Assembly (NCBI GenBank): GCA_018389105.1
Contig: JACATO010000921.1
Span: 534,001-598,000, forward strand
Direction: 5' to 3'
DNA from: Nautilus pompilius
Taxonomy: Eukaryota; Mollusca; Cephalopoda; Nautilida; Nautilidae
DNA: 64,000 nucleotides
The notes below the pieces were generated by a model. It was given only the letters and a program-made list of their open reading frames with translations, made no database searches and was not told the origin of the DNA. Position numbers and translations under genes: made by a program. Below, piece after piece: positions 54,341 to 64,000 of the stretch (position 1 is its first letter; every line of letters begins with the position of its first letter).

Positions 54341-55924
54341 TGGCATAACGCTAGTAGGTGCACCCTTTCAGAGACCAACTTCCACAAGCAGTTGAACTGT
54401 CATGAATCAAGCCTCTGGTCGGCAGAATTGAAACAAAATACAACACTTTCTACCTTGGGTAAGTGCACAAGAGCTGTCATTTGTAATGTCTTCGTTTTCT
54501 TGAACCTTATGCTGGTGCCATGGGGGTTGGTGGTTCTCGTGGATTCGGATTAAGGTATAGTCTGGAAAAACTGACTGACGGTTTTTTTTTTTTTTTGTTT
54601 AAATCTAAAATTTGTTAAATTGTAAAATTTTCTATCAAGTTGCTAAGGGATTTACAAACCACCTTTCTGTTAGCATTAGAGCAGTGTCTTGGCATGGCTG
54701 TGCGGGTGGGTGTAAAGGTGACGATATTAAATTTCTACATTAGTTCGTTTTGTCCACTTGTAAACATTTACAAGTCGGATGCCATGAAAGGTAGACGTTT
54801 TAAATCAGATTGATCAGTAAAGTAGAAGGATGGGATAATAGTTCGGCACGTTTCTGGGTACTTGGAATGACCAACTGAAAAATGGCAGTGTTAGACGTAT
54901 GGGGAAGAGGCTTGGAATGTAGTAGCAAATTCCTTTAGGTAAAAATATTTTTGGACAGATAGTCAAACCACACGAGTTCATCCACCTCTGGTTTAGTTCC
55001 AGGTAAAAAAAAAAACAATGAACTGGTGGTTTGAACAGGTTCACACACACACACAATCTGGTCTGTGACCATTACCGTTTTACCACTGTTAAGCATATGT
55101 CAACAAACGACATAATCCAACCGATATTGTGCCGGACATTTCACATTTTTTATTCCACAATGTAAACCGCTAACTTTTCACAAAACAGTAAACCAAATAA
55201 AGAGACAAATCCACGGTTCTTTGAAAATAATATCGTTGCTACTGATTGGCATGATATCTTGCAGGATTTTGTCTGTCGTGTATAATTGTGGTCGTAAAAC
55301 TAACTTGTAGAAGAAACTCAATTCGTTTTCCTCTGCATTCGTTGCCCTTTCTACCTGCTTTCTTTGATGACTGATTGGTTGTTGCTGATCCAGTAGACAT
55401 TTCAATGTCGGTGCCCGGCTTGATGAGGTAAGCTTTAGCCTTTCTGTTTTTCCTCCTCAAGTTATAACAGTTGATTCCTTGGATCAAGGATTGCGACAAA
55501 AGTTATTTTCAAGCTGAAATTTTTCTTTCTGTTGAGTTCAGTGGGTTCTTCAACAAAACTGTCGTCACTCGTGTTTCAAGATGACATTTCAGCCATGCCA
55601 TAAAAATCCACAGTAGTTAGCAGTTCTGTTGCTATTTTTAGTCAGTGTGTGACAACAGTGATGATCAGCTGACCTTGTCATTTGCACTGTGTTGAATTGT
55701 CTACTTTAAAAAAGCCAAAAACGTCAGTGTTTTCAGTCTTTGACACTTTTATCTGATATTCGAGTTGTCTGACATTTGGGGGTTCACAACTAGGTCTGCA
55801 CACTTATCTTTGATTGGATAATATGGTACATGCCCCTGAGGAACCATCATGGTGAATACTATACATCAGTAAAATAAATAGGAAGAGATGTAAAGACTGA
55901 TCATCAGTTGTGATTTGTTTGGTT
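54341..55924. other. Intergenic spacer, no recognised gene
   Basis: AT-rich with short (CA)n near 55042-55054. A - strand open stretch at 55499-55239 has no recognised domain. A Tigger-like terminal motif, CTCGAATATCAGATAAAAG (- strand, near 55760), may belong to the pogo-like relic that follows. Confidence 0.4.
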
Positions 55925-56215
55925 AGTCGCTGCCATATGGTACTAAGTCTGCAGCATGTTGGGTTAAGACATATTCCTCCAACTTATCCTCAGTGTTAGT
56001 CCACCTAGCTTTAAAGCCATGATCTATTTGTGATCTGTGACATCCTCTGCTTTATTCCAGTCCCTAACACATTTCTCGATGACACTATATTTCCTGTGCA
56101 TGGCCATATTACCACCATTTCCTTCAGCAAACCTAACAACTTAGTTTAAAGGCTGTCATGTACAATTTATGTGATTTTACAGGAGGCGTTTTAAGATGAT
56201 GATGATTTGTTGGGG
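55925..56215 (-). mobile_element. pogo-like transposase N-terminal relic
   Basis: The - strand reads FAEGNGGNMAMHRKYSVIEK then CVRDWNKAEDV, and after a stop ALKARWTNTEDKLEEYVLTQ. These are the two DNA-binding helix-turn-helix modules at the start of pogo-type transposases (RKYSVSEKCVRDWRK; ARWPxLEDxLxEWVLxQR). The catalytic domain is not seen nearby, and in-frame stops show it is dead. Confidence 0.6.
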
Positions 56216-59200
56216 TATTTATATGTAATTTGGATTGAAAAGGATAGATAAACTGTAATTGGAGAGAGTACACTTGTTATTGGTTGGCTATTTTTGCATG
56301 CTTCAGTGAATTGCTCACCCAATTGGCAAAAATGTTCCTTCCACTAATTTCTGTACTCTGCTTCAAATGAACAATTTTAGTCTATTTCAGAAAATAGCAC
56401 AGTCATTTCTTGTATTTGTTAAAGCAATTTCGATGACTATCGATAGATAAGTTGATTTAGAGTATAAATCAAAGCTTAGACTTCCAGCAAAACAAGTATC
56501 AATTTATACACCAAAAAAGGAGGCATTCAATTTCCAGTATCCAGCTTTTCCTCACTTCGCTGTTCATATGTTAGAGACCCTTTATCATGTTTACGCCGTT
56601 ATTTTTTTGTCCAGCGATATCATAATGTGTACTTCAAGAAGCAAGTTCTTGAGATGCTGGTATGTCTGTCTTTCATAGTGATGGTATGCATTGCAATCCA
56701 AACATGTTGTGCGCACTATCTGAAAAGATGACTACCTTTCACTTCTTTGATAGGCTGGCAAAAATTAACACTTTCTTCCTAATATTATCAGCATTAATAC
56801 AAACATTACAATATAAACCTTCAAGAATTGGATCAGTCATCTTTCTAAAGCTGGAGTTTTCCATTCCTTATCACTAATTCATTGCATATGTTTAAGAGAC
56901 ACTCGTCAGTTTTCACTTTCGCTGTCTTAACAGATGGACCAAAGTTTGTATCTGAGATAGTCTTTTTAAATAGCTGCCCAACAGACTTCTGTTTTCCTTT
57001 TTGTTGCTTTCTCACATAGGGCTTTGAATTCTTTATGGAATTGCTGATCGCATTCCGGGTTGGTGGCATGATTCTCTGTCATGGTAGCTTTGCAGTCTCA
57101 GATCTGGCACCGACACCAATCTTTCCTGGGGTCACACTTGGAAGTATTGCCTGACAGGGTTGAGTTTTAAGTCATCTGTAAACTGTTTAATACATCAGCA
57201 TGTCTTAGTATAAAAAAAAAACAACTTTTTAGTAACAGAACCGAGAGTAAATGGAATAAATTAACAATATTTGATTGTGTAGAAATCTATGCATTACTTA
57301 TGTCAAAGAGGATGTTCTATATTAAAGATTTTAAAAACAAATTATTTAAAATTTCCCTTTTCTGGTGGGTTTAGTTCCTAATTGGTAAAAAAAATATTTT
57401 TTAAACTTACCCTGCCACAAAGTCACGTCTACCACCTAAAACTTTCCTTTCATTATTCACACACACATGCACGCGCGCGCTTTTTCTCTCTATGATTGAT
57501 GGGGTTAAAAATGCCTCTAATGAAATTTCTATGTTATTGAAGCTTATTTCCTGTTTGCTTGTATTTATAAACTTAAGCTTCATTACTGACCTTATCAGAG
57601 GTTTGGTTTCAGTTGGTAATGAGCTAGTCGTGCTATTCTTCGTATATAACTTTACAGATATTTGCTTTCACTTATTTTCTAAAGTTTTTTAAACCAGTTC
57701 ACCGCCATTTTTTCGCTTGCATAAACAAAAATGCAGGACAGCTGCTCTCGTCTTGCAAGGTAACTAATGAACTTGGAAGTTAAAAGGTATAGGAAATGAC
57801 TCTTGTAGATTTATAGTTACACTTAACGATACCATTTCATTGTTCAAACAGTCTTTATGTAGGCATAAGCAGAAATTTGGAAATAGTAGACTATAGTACT
57901 CTGTCATTATGAACCTTCCAGGTTGAAATTTGGCACCACAGTCCAAACTATCGATCATCATCACTGATTATTTGTCAAAGACAAACTAAAATAAGATACA
58001 AGTTTCTGTCTTCTGTTGGTTATGACAGTTGCCCAAGCTAATCTGTGGCACACTTTGGTGGCTGGCTACCTCATAATCCTGTCAAATGAATTTGTTTATT
58101 ACCGTAAAAAGAACTAGGGTAGATAGCCAAATGTGAAGCTAATGTAGCTGCAGTACTTCTTCAATCACTTAAATTACAGTAGTCTCTCTCAATAGAATGT
58201 TTGCTACCTTTACAGACTTTTTCTCTCCAAATTTCCAGAATAATTCTTTTAAGTCCATATCAAACAAAAGAGTACAGAGTGACTTGCAAAATTTGCTCTA
58301 AGTGTAAAAAGTAATGCAAAAATTAGCCTAATAGTTTAGAATGTAGTTTTGCAGTGTTTGTTGAAGTGCAGGAATAACTGGAACAGTACAGAACGTAGCA
58401 GCATCCAAATGGAAATCTTGCTCAACAACATCCAACAGAAACAAAATGCAAAAAAATTTTTTGATTATTAACTGCATATCATTTGACACAGGTACTTATT
58501 TAGTCATTGCATAAATGCTTAGAAATTTTGTTTGTGAGGAGCTTAGACATCTACATGTGCACCATATTTATTCCATTCTAAAACAGGTGTTGCTAGAAAC
58601 AAAGTTATCCCTCAAATTCTTCACGTGCATTTTTAAAATTTGTTTTTTTTTTTTTTTTTTGTAGCTTAAGTGGAACTACTGATTCCAGGTTGTCAGCTTA
58701 TCCTTTATGACTTTAGATACAACACATTCTCTTTTCTTTTTACAATCATGGCAGATTATTTATTTATTACACGGGAACTTTCAAGTTGAATGAAGGCATG
58801 GCGATTGAAATGTGGCTAATCTTTTTATGGCCAACAAATTTAATATTCAGCAGTTGCACAAACAAAAAAGCTATCAGTTCTACTCTGAAAAGTGGAAGAT
58901 ACATCAGGAATACAGAAAGAAAGTTCTTCCAATTCATGGTCAGCAGAGTTGTGTTGAAATAATGAGCATGTGGCCTTTCATAGTGTGTTTTAGGCTGCCA
59001 AAGTATTTAAAATGGTTTTTTCTTGCATTGAGAAACATCAGATCTGTTTCAGCATCCATCGTTGAATTCTGAAGGGGTGGTGGTCCATTTCCAGTGATGC
59101 ATCAGTTCATTATGGGATGTTAACTATGCAATGGGACAAACTGGTAGTGCAGACCAGATATTGGTTCTTTTGACGTGATCACAAAAAGGATTGTAACATG

Positions 59201-61334
59201 TATGGTTACAACAAGTAACACCTGATTGGAATTGCTTCAAAGTTGTTGTTATTGCAAGAACAATTTTTAGAAAAGGTCTGTAGCAGTTTTTGTGCATTTG
59301 GTTACAGCAGGAGCGGCTTTATCACCTTTGGATTCTTTTGAAGAAACTTTGTGCTAGTTGTTGGTGCATTCAAAGGATGGATGTCTCACTGATTAACTGA
59401 AGTCGTCTCTAGACCAAAAGAGTGAAAACCTCCTCATATTGGAGTTGCTAACTAGAGACTTGCATCTGGAGGAACATGAAATCTGGCAAAATAGCATGTT
59501 TGCTCCAGGGGGGGTTAAAACTGATAAGGGGGGGGTCAATTTACTTAATAGGAAAACTGTATTCAGCACATAACATCTTTATGGCTCCAATGGGGGTTAA
59601 ACATCGGCACATCACAACACAAAATTGACAGTAGTACAACAGCAGAACTATTTGACAGGAAACAACAAAGACTCCCAAAACAGACTTTGATAAGGTACTG
59701 CAGATACGTCTAGAATAGTACTGCTTTCTATGTGACTGGAACTGCATGTGTGCGTAGCATCTGGTTGTGAATACATGCTATTCCATATGGCTCCAATTCA
59801 AAAAAGGTGTAAGTGGTTTCTGTTTCAGTACTGTCTCTCACACGAATACGTGATTGATCCAATCAAGTGACTATAACCACAATTAGGTGCTACATAGGTT
59901 GTCTGTGTGGAGTGGTGCTGGCATGGACGTGACAAGATCAAGAATGTGACCCAAATTTCTACCAACAATCAAACAGATAGACTACCCAAGAGAGAGAACC
60001 CATAGATATCCCAAAGTCATGCCATGTGGGCAGAGACCATGAATTTACTTCGTATGCAAACACCTAGTCTGCTCAATAACAATTTACCAATGATTTTTTA
60101 AACTGCTAGCATTTAAGTTTCCCACTGAACAAATACTATTATAGATTGATTAATTTTAAACGTGTTTAGATTTTATTGTTAATTCATTGGAATCCTGAAT
60201 TAATTGTAATTTGTTACAAATTAAAGATTTAACTCATAATGAATAAGTAGAGACTTAAGTAAACTTAAAAGAAAAAAGTTTCCTAAGCATCTAGTTTCCT
60301 TCCACATCTAAAATTGAAGGCTTCTAATAAGGATTTGGTTCTTAGCCACTTGCTGTATCTCAGTGTTGTAGCCTAGTCCCTGCGGGAAGGGTAGCCTCAT
60401 GGAAATGGAACTCAACTGGGTTTCCACAAGTACTGGGAGGTAGACGACAAATGAGCTGAGAGAGCAGTGATGCAAATATGGAGTTCTCTCATTAATTAGG
60501 ATTCAAATAAAATCAATGATTTGTAATACAAGGCTGGCACAATGGTGATTTCTGTTTGAAAAAAAAATAATCATATCTATAGGATGACAATAAGCTTCTT
60601 AATACAAAGCATCAAAACCGAATGATAAAGTGCCAGTAGTTTGTAATTTGTAACCATTTCTTTCAGTTAATCCCTTTGTTATGCATACATTAATTCAAAA
60701 TGATATAGCTGCTATCTGTGTTTAGTTGGTTAAAAATATTATCAGTCTTCTGCAGGTAGCCAGATTTTCTTTGTGAGAGAGAGTACAAATGAAAAGATAA
60801 ATTTATTAATGTCAGTTGTAAAACAGTTCACCAATTTTTAACCCTAATGGGATGAGTTTGTCCCCCCCCCCTTGGGCTTATACAGTAGATAATGCAATGT
60901 GTCAGAATCTAACAATTTGCATCCATATTTTCTGTTGTATAATACACACCTATGACTTTACACCTTTGAATTTTTTTATTTTGCATACGCCTCAAGGAGA
61001 AAATAGTAGTTATGTCACTGAATGTCAATCCATTATTTCCAAAAGTTGTCTTTTTAGGGAAGTTATGGAGGCTACCAAAGGAATATCAGGTACAGAGATA
61101 AAGAAACTGATTTCATGTAATGGAAGAGTCTACTCTAAATGAATATCCTGTTAATAATATGAAGAATATTATACACTAAAAATACAGATAGAACACCTGA
61201 GAAATGTTTTTTTTAAAATTTAAAAATAGAAGTTCATGAATAATTCAATGTTTGGTCAAAACAATAGCTGTACACTTTAAACCAACATGGCAGGTAACAA
61301 AAAATAAAAGCTATAGCTTACATTTTAATTTTAC
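56216..61334. other. Intergenic spacer between TOP1 and TRAPPC2L
   Basis: About 5 kb without a recognised gene. Open stretches at 57069-56845 (-), 58812-59072 (+) and 60852-61142 (+) lack known motifs. Short G-runs occur at about 59509 and 59527, a (CG)n patch at 57470-57480 and a C-run at 60862. Decayed transposons are likely but I could not identify them. Confidence 0.45.
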
Positions 61335-61340
61335 TTTATT
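61335..61340 (-). terminator. TRAPPC2L: Candidate distal poly(A) signal of TRAPPC2L
   Basis: TTTATT on the + strand is AATAAA on the gene strand. A nearer alternative is 61817-61822. Neither can be proved from sequence. Confidence 0.35.
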
Positions 61341-61826
61341 AAATATCTGTCAAGCAGACTTTCGGCTTGAATGCAAATAGTAATTAATTATCTAAGTGAA
61401 ATACTAAAACCCTATATTAGGGGTTTCTAAGCACAAAATTGGTGTAAAAAATTAGTTTCACTGGGCTATTATGCTGCTGTCAAATACAGTAGCATTATTC
61501 AGCCTTGAAAGTACAGAAAAAGTTTAATGTTCTTTTGTTTTATGCTTATAGAGTTTTCAATCTATTTGGGATAAACTGATTTTAGTTTGGTACAATATAT
61601 GCAAATACAAACATTGGAAATTTGTTTTTTTCATATTAGACTACCTTTTACACCAATTACAAAGCCTTAGATAAACCAACCCTGCCCTACATTACAGACA
61701 TTTTGCTGAAATGCTTTGCGCGGTTTGCTATTAAACCAATGGTGATATTCAACATCTACAAAAATTAACATTATCACCATAGTTTCCAAAGACTCCCTAA
61801 TTTAGTGTTTTTTTTTTTTATTACAA

Positions 61827-62050
61827 GATATCATATACACAGGGACCCCTAATCCAATTTAGTCTATTACAAAGTCTCAATAGCTTAGAAACCCCACCAA
61901 TTCAATGTTAGTTTGTTGCAAGGACAGGATGCCATCATCATCTATACAAGGGCCCCTTATCAAATTTAGTCTATTACAAGATCTCCATTATGATTTATAA
62001 AGCCCCCCCCAACTAATTCAATGTTAGTTTATTACAAGGATGAGTTGCCG
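61827..62050 (+). repeat. Diverged tandem repeat related to the 58-bp minisatellite
   Basis: Four to five units of about 46-58 bp end in CAATTTAGTCTATTACAAG or CAATGTTAGTTTATTACAAG. The reverse complement of the 41-42 kb minisatellite unit contains GTTCAATTTAGTTATTACAA and GATATCATGGCTTATACAAG; the first unit here has ACAAGATATCATATACACAG and TCCAATTTAGTCTATTACAA. The two arrays therefore look related, inverted to each other, with this one more diverged. Alternate units here resemble each other more (about 105-bp higher-order period). Confidence 0.65.
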
Positions 62051-62408
62051 TCATGTCTTCATTAAGCTCTCATGATAAGAAAGTCCTAAAAAATCTCAAA
62101 ATTCATATTTCAAAGAAAAATACAAAATCTGCTTTTTTAAAAAAATAAACTGGGCATTAATGAATAGAAACCATTCTCAATTGCTTCTACAATGTTATAA
62201 AGTACACTGAAATTAGATCTCATTGATACACAGGAATCACTCATTGCAAGCACACGTTTCATTTTCTTTACGCAATTCAGATATCGTAAATCAAAAATGT
62301 GCCTGTCCACCATGATGCAGTCAGGTTACTACTTTCTCTCACTTCATAGAATACTGGTGCATTGTGGTACAAAGAAGAAACTCCGCTGATGTTTTAGGTT
62401 TACATTCA

Positions 62409-62451
62409 TCAGTCCTGTTGCATCATCAATGACACAACATCTTCAAATGCC
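62409..62451 (-). CDS. TRAPPC2L: TRAPPC2L last coding exon
   Basis: After a TTTTTTACAG acceptor one base completes Gln, followed by AFEDVVSLMMQQD and TGA (62411-62409). Human has AFDNMVTSMMIQVC at this position. Confidence 0.9.
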
Positions 62452-64000
62452 CTGTAAAAAAACAAGGTAAACTAAATAGATTCAGATTATTCAAATTTGT
62501 AAAAAAACATCCATATATTATTACACTGGAACGTGTCTTGAGTCTGACTTGCAAACACACATTTTCAAAGTACCTCACCTAGGATTTTCTCCCAGGACAC
62601 GTTTCACCTGCACAGAGATTCCAAACTAGGGACAGTGTTGATAAACAGATAAACATGACTCAATTTGAGCCAGACACCAAACTATCAAATTTCACTCTTT
62701 TAAGTGAAAGATTAAAGATGCTTTACAATGTAGCCCTATAGTTAGCTCCTCTGCTTAGCCCAGTGTGCAGAACAGCAAAATATGGCTACCCTTAATTCAG
62801 AAATAAAACTTCATTATTAAAAAAAAGGAACAGATATCTGCAAAATGTAAAGACATTGTGAACCAAAACTGAACTGATGTTAGTGTACCATAATCTTGCT
62901 CAAGAGTTTGAAAGATTCTGTTTAAATTTCTGATCATCTTATTTTGTCCAAAATTTGCTAATTTTTCATCAGAGCCGAGGCAAGAGTTTAGTTTAAAAAA
63001 TTATAGCCATTAGAAAGGAAGGGAAACAAAGAGAACCTCTCATACTCACTGTGATGTAATGTTTTCCCCAGGTGTGTAGAAGGGATTACATATCATGTCC
63101 ACATAGGCATTATGCAATTTCTTAAACATCTGAAAAACAAACAAAGGCTTAATAGCATCATCCGTCTACAAAACGGCTGCTATAAATGAATATTCCCTAC
63201 AGGACTGAACCTCAACTATAGTGACAACGGGAAAAGGTCACAACCTTAGATCCATTGTTGGGTCAATTACTCCAGATTAAGGCAATGGGGGGGGGGGGTT
63301 ATGACTCTTCCTTTTTTTTGTTTTTCCTTCAATATAAAATGAAACTAAAAACAACTGTACATGTACACAAAATCAAGGCTGGATTCCAGAACTTAAAACT
63401 TATAAATAGTTTTCACTATTTCAGACTCGCATTCATCTGTTATTTGTTGTCATTTATAGCATCCAGTAGCCTGACCTTTTTATACTGATAAAACTCAACC
63501 TGCTGCTGCTGTTTTTTTTTATAGATTCTAAATTGTTTTCTTTCCAAGTCTTTTTCTCTCTCTCTCCCAAGCTCAGAAAAAATGTAAGAGTTAAACACAA
63601 TCTTCAATGTAAAATATTAATTCCATCCATTGTTTGAAATGATGTGATGTGATAAACAGATCCACTCCAAAATTTACTTGCTACAGAGAATTATAGAGCA
63701 GAGGATCATGGGAACTGGAACATGTGTACTGAAAAAAGAACAAATCATATGGGGCCAATCAGACGTTTTTTTTGATGTTGTTACACTGACCAAAATTCAG
63801 AGAAGAGCGGTGAAGGTGAAAAATACCTCCAAAGACTACTAAAGAGGAAAGAATAGCAAACTGCTTGTTGAAAGATCTCATTAGTAAACTAAAGACTTAA
63901 AACCAAAAAAATTACATCTTCAGCAACATGTCATTAGAAAGAGCTGCCCAAGAATGTGTTACTTACACTTCTGATCTCATTGTCTCGAAGAGATGTATTG
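62409..64000 (-). CDS. TRAPPC2L: TRAPP complex subunit 2-like protein, C-terminal exons (partial)
   Basis: TRAPPC2L is a small longin-fold subunit of TRAPP complexes, which tether ER-Golgi vesicles and activate Rab GTPases. Three - strand exons are visible: 64000-63967 (runs off the window), 63129-63050 and 62451-62409. Joined, they encode the last 51 residues: [11 protein letters not shown], then MFKKLHNAYVDMICNPFYTP, GENITS, and QAFEDVVSLMMQQD before TGA. Human TRAPPC2L ends with ...[30 protein letters not shown]...AFDNMVTSMM, a close match. Introns are GT-AG with matching phases. The gene faces TOP1. The N-terminal part lies beyond the window edge. Confidence 0.93.
62452..63049. other. TRAPPC2L: TRAPPC2L last intron
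   Basis: A 598-bp GT-AG intron on the - strand; nothing else recognised. Confidence 0.75.
63050..63129 (-). CDS. TRAPPC2L: TRAPPC2L penultimate exon
   Basis: Eighty bases after a TTTTTCAG acceptor encode MFKKLHNAYVDMICNPFYTP then GENITS and two bases of Gln. The donor is CA|GTGAGT. It matches the [20 protein letters not shown] block of human TRAPPC2L. Confidence 0.93.
63130..63966. other. TRAPPC2L: TRAPPC2L penultimate intron
   Basis: An 837-bp GT-AG intron on the - strand. It contains a 13-base G-run near 63286-63298 (C-run on the gene strand) and a short (TC)n near 63553. Confidence 0.75.
63967..64000 (-). CDS. TRAPPC2L: TRAPPC2L antepenultimate visible exon (partial)
   Basis: Read on the - strand this gives [11 protein letters not shown], ending in phase 0 at AGT|GTAAGT. 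The exon continues past the window edge. Confidence 0.9.

Larger units (their letters stand above)
61335..62408 (-). other. TRAPPC2L: TRAPPC2L 3' untranslated region (inferred)
   Basis: On the - strand, sequence after the TGA stop is AU-rich. Candidate AATAAA signals are at 61817-61822 and 61335-61340 (read on the - strand). The interval includes a diverged tandem repeat at 61827-62050. The end is provisional. Confidence 0.4.

Noticed and set aside
54814-55505. Three - strand open frames as a possible intergenic gene
   Set aside because: Short, overlapping, without motif or splice structure; more likely decayed repeat sequence.
58812-61142. Open frames at 58812-59072 and 60852-61142
   Set aside because: Composition and lack of motifs or flanking splice signals fit random AT-rich sequence.

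Overview
The window is animal nuclear DNA. It is AT-rich, its genes are split by GT-AG introns, and the introns are crowded with cut-and-paste DNA transposons and their relics. Two host genes are recognisable. The larger, on the + strand, is a complete gene for nuclear DNA topoisomerase I (TOP1, type IB). I placed 20 coding exons between 559 and 50286. They join in phase without exception and give 2640 coding bases (879 residues plus stop). From the Trp pair at the core start to the C terminus, residues sit at a constant +114 relative to human TOP1 (numbering from memory), so that half shows no net indel. The N-terminal domain is about 110 residues longer than in human and unlike the vertebrate one. 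This points to an invertebrate; a lophotrochozoan such as a mollusc is possible but not shown.

The second gene, on the - strand, enters from the right edge. Its last three coding exons (64000 down to 62409) encode the C terminus of TRAPPC2L, a TRAPP vesicle-tethering subunit. The two genes are convergent, with about 9.5 kb of transposon-bearing spacer between their likely poly(A) sites.

Layout: 0.4-1.4 kb, CpG-rich TOP1 promoter with an NRF-1-type palindrome, exon 1 and a 31-nt micro-exon 2. 1-13 kb, intron 2 with Tc1-like and pogo/Jerky-like relics and a 147-bp tandem duplication. 13-14.3 kb, exons 3-4 (charged N-terminal domain). 14.3-22.7 kb, intron 4 with a nearly intact mariner and a short pogo/Tigger derivative. 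22.7-29.7 kb, intron 5 with a hAT element carrying a nested MITE, a second Tc1-like copy and a tandem repeat. 29.7-39.3 kb, exons 6-16 (core and catalytic domain), few repeats recognised. 39.3-50.3 kb, exons 17-20 (linker and active-site domain) with a piggyBac-like fragment, a 17-copy 58-bp minisatellite, and a Tigger-like element carrying a mariner and a possible solo LTR. 50.3-51.8 kb, TOP1 3' UTR. 51.8-61.3 kb, intergenic Tc1-like and pogo-like relics. 61.3-64 kb, TRAPPC2L 3' UTR and exons, with a diverged inverted relative of the minisatellite.

I saw no operon, CRISPR array, rRNA or convincing tRNA gene, and nothing that amounts to a new molecular system. The most unusual points are the micro-exon, the rebuilt TOP1 N-terminal domain, the minisatellite with a distant inverted relative, and the layered transposon nests.
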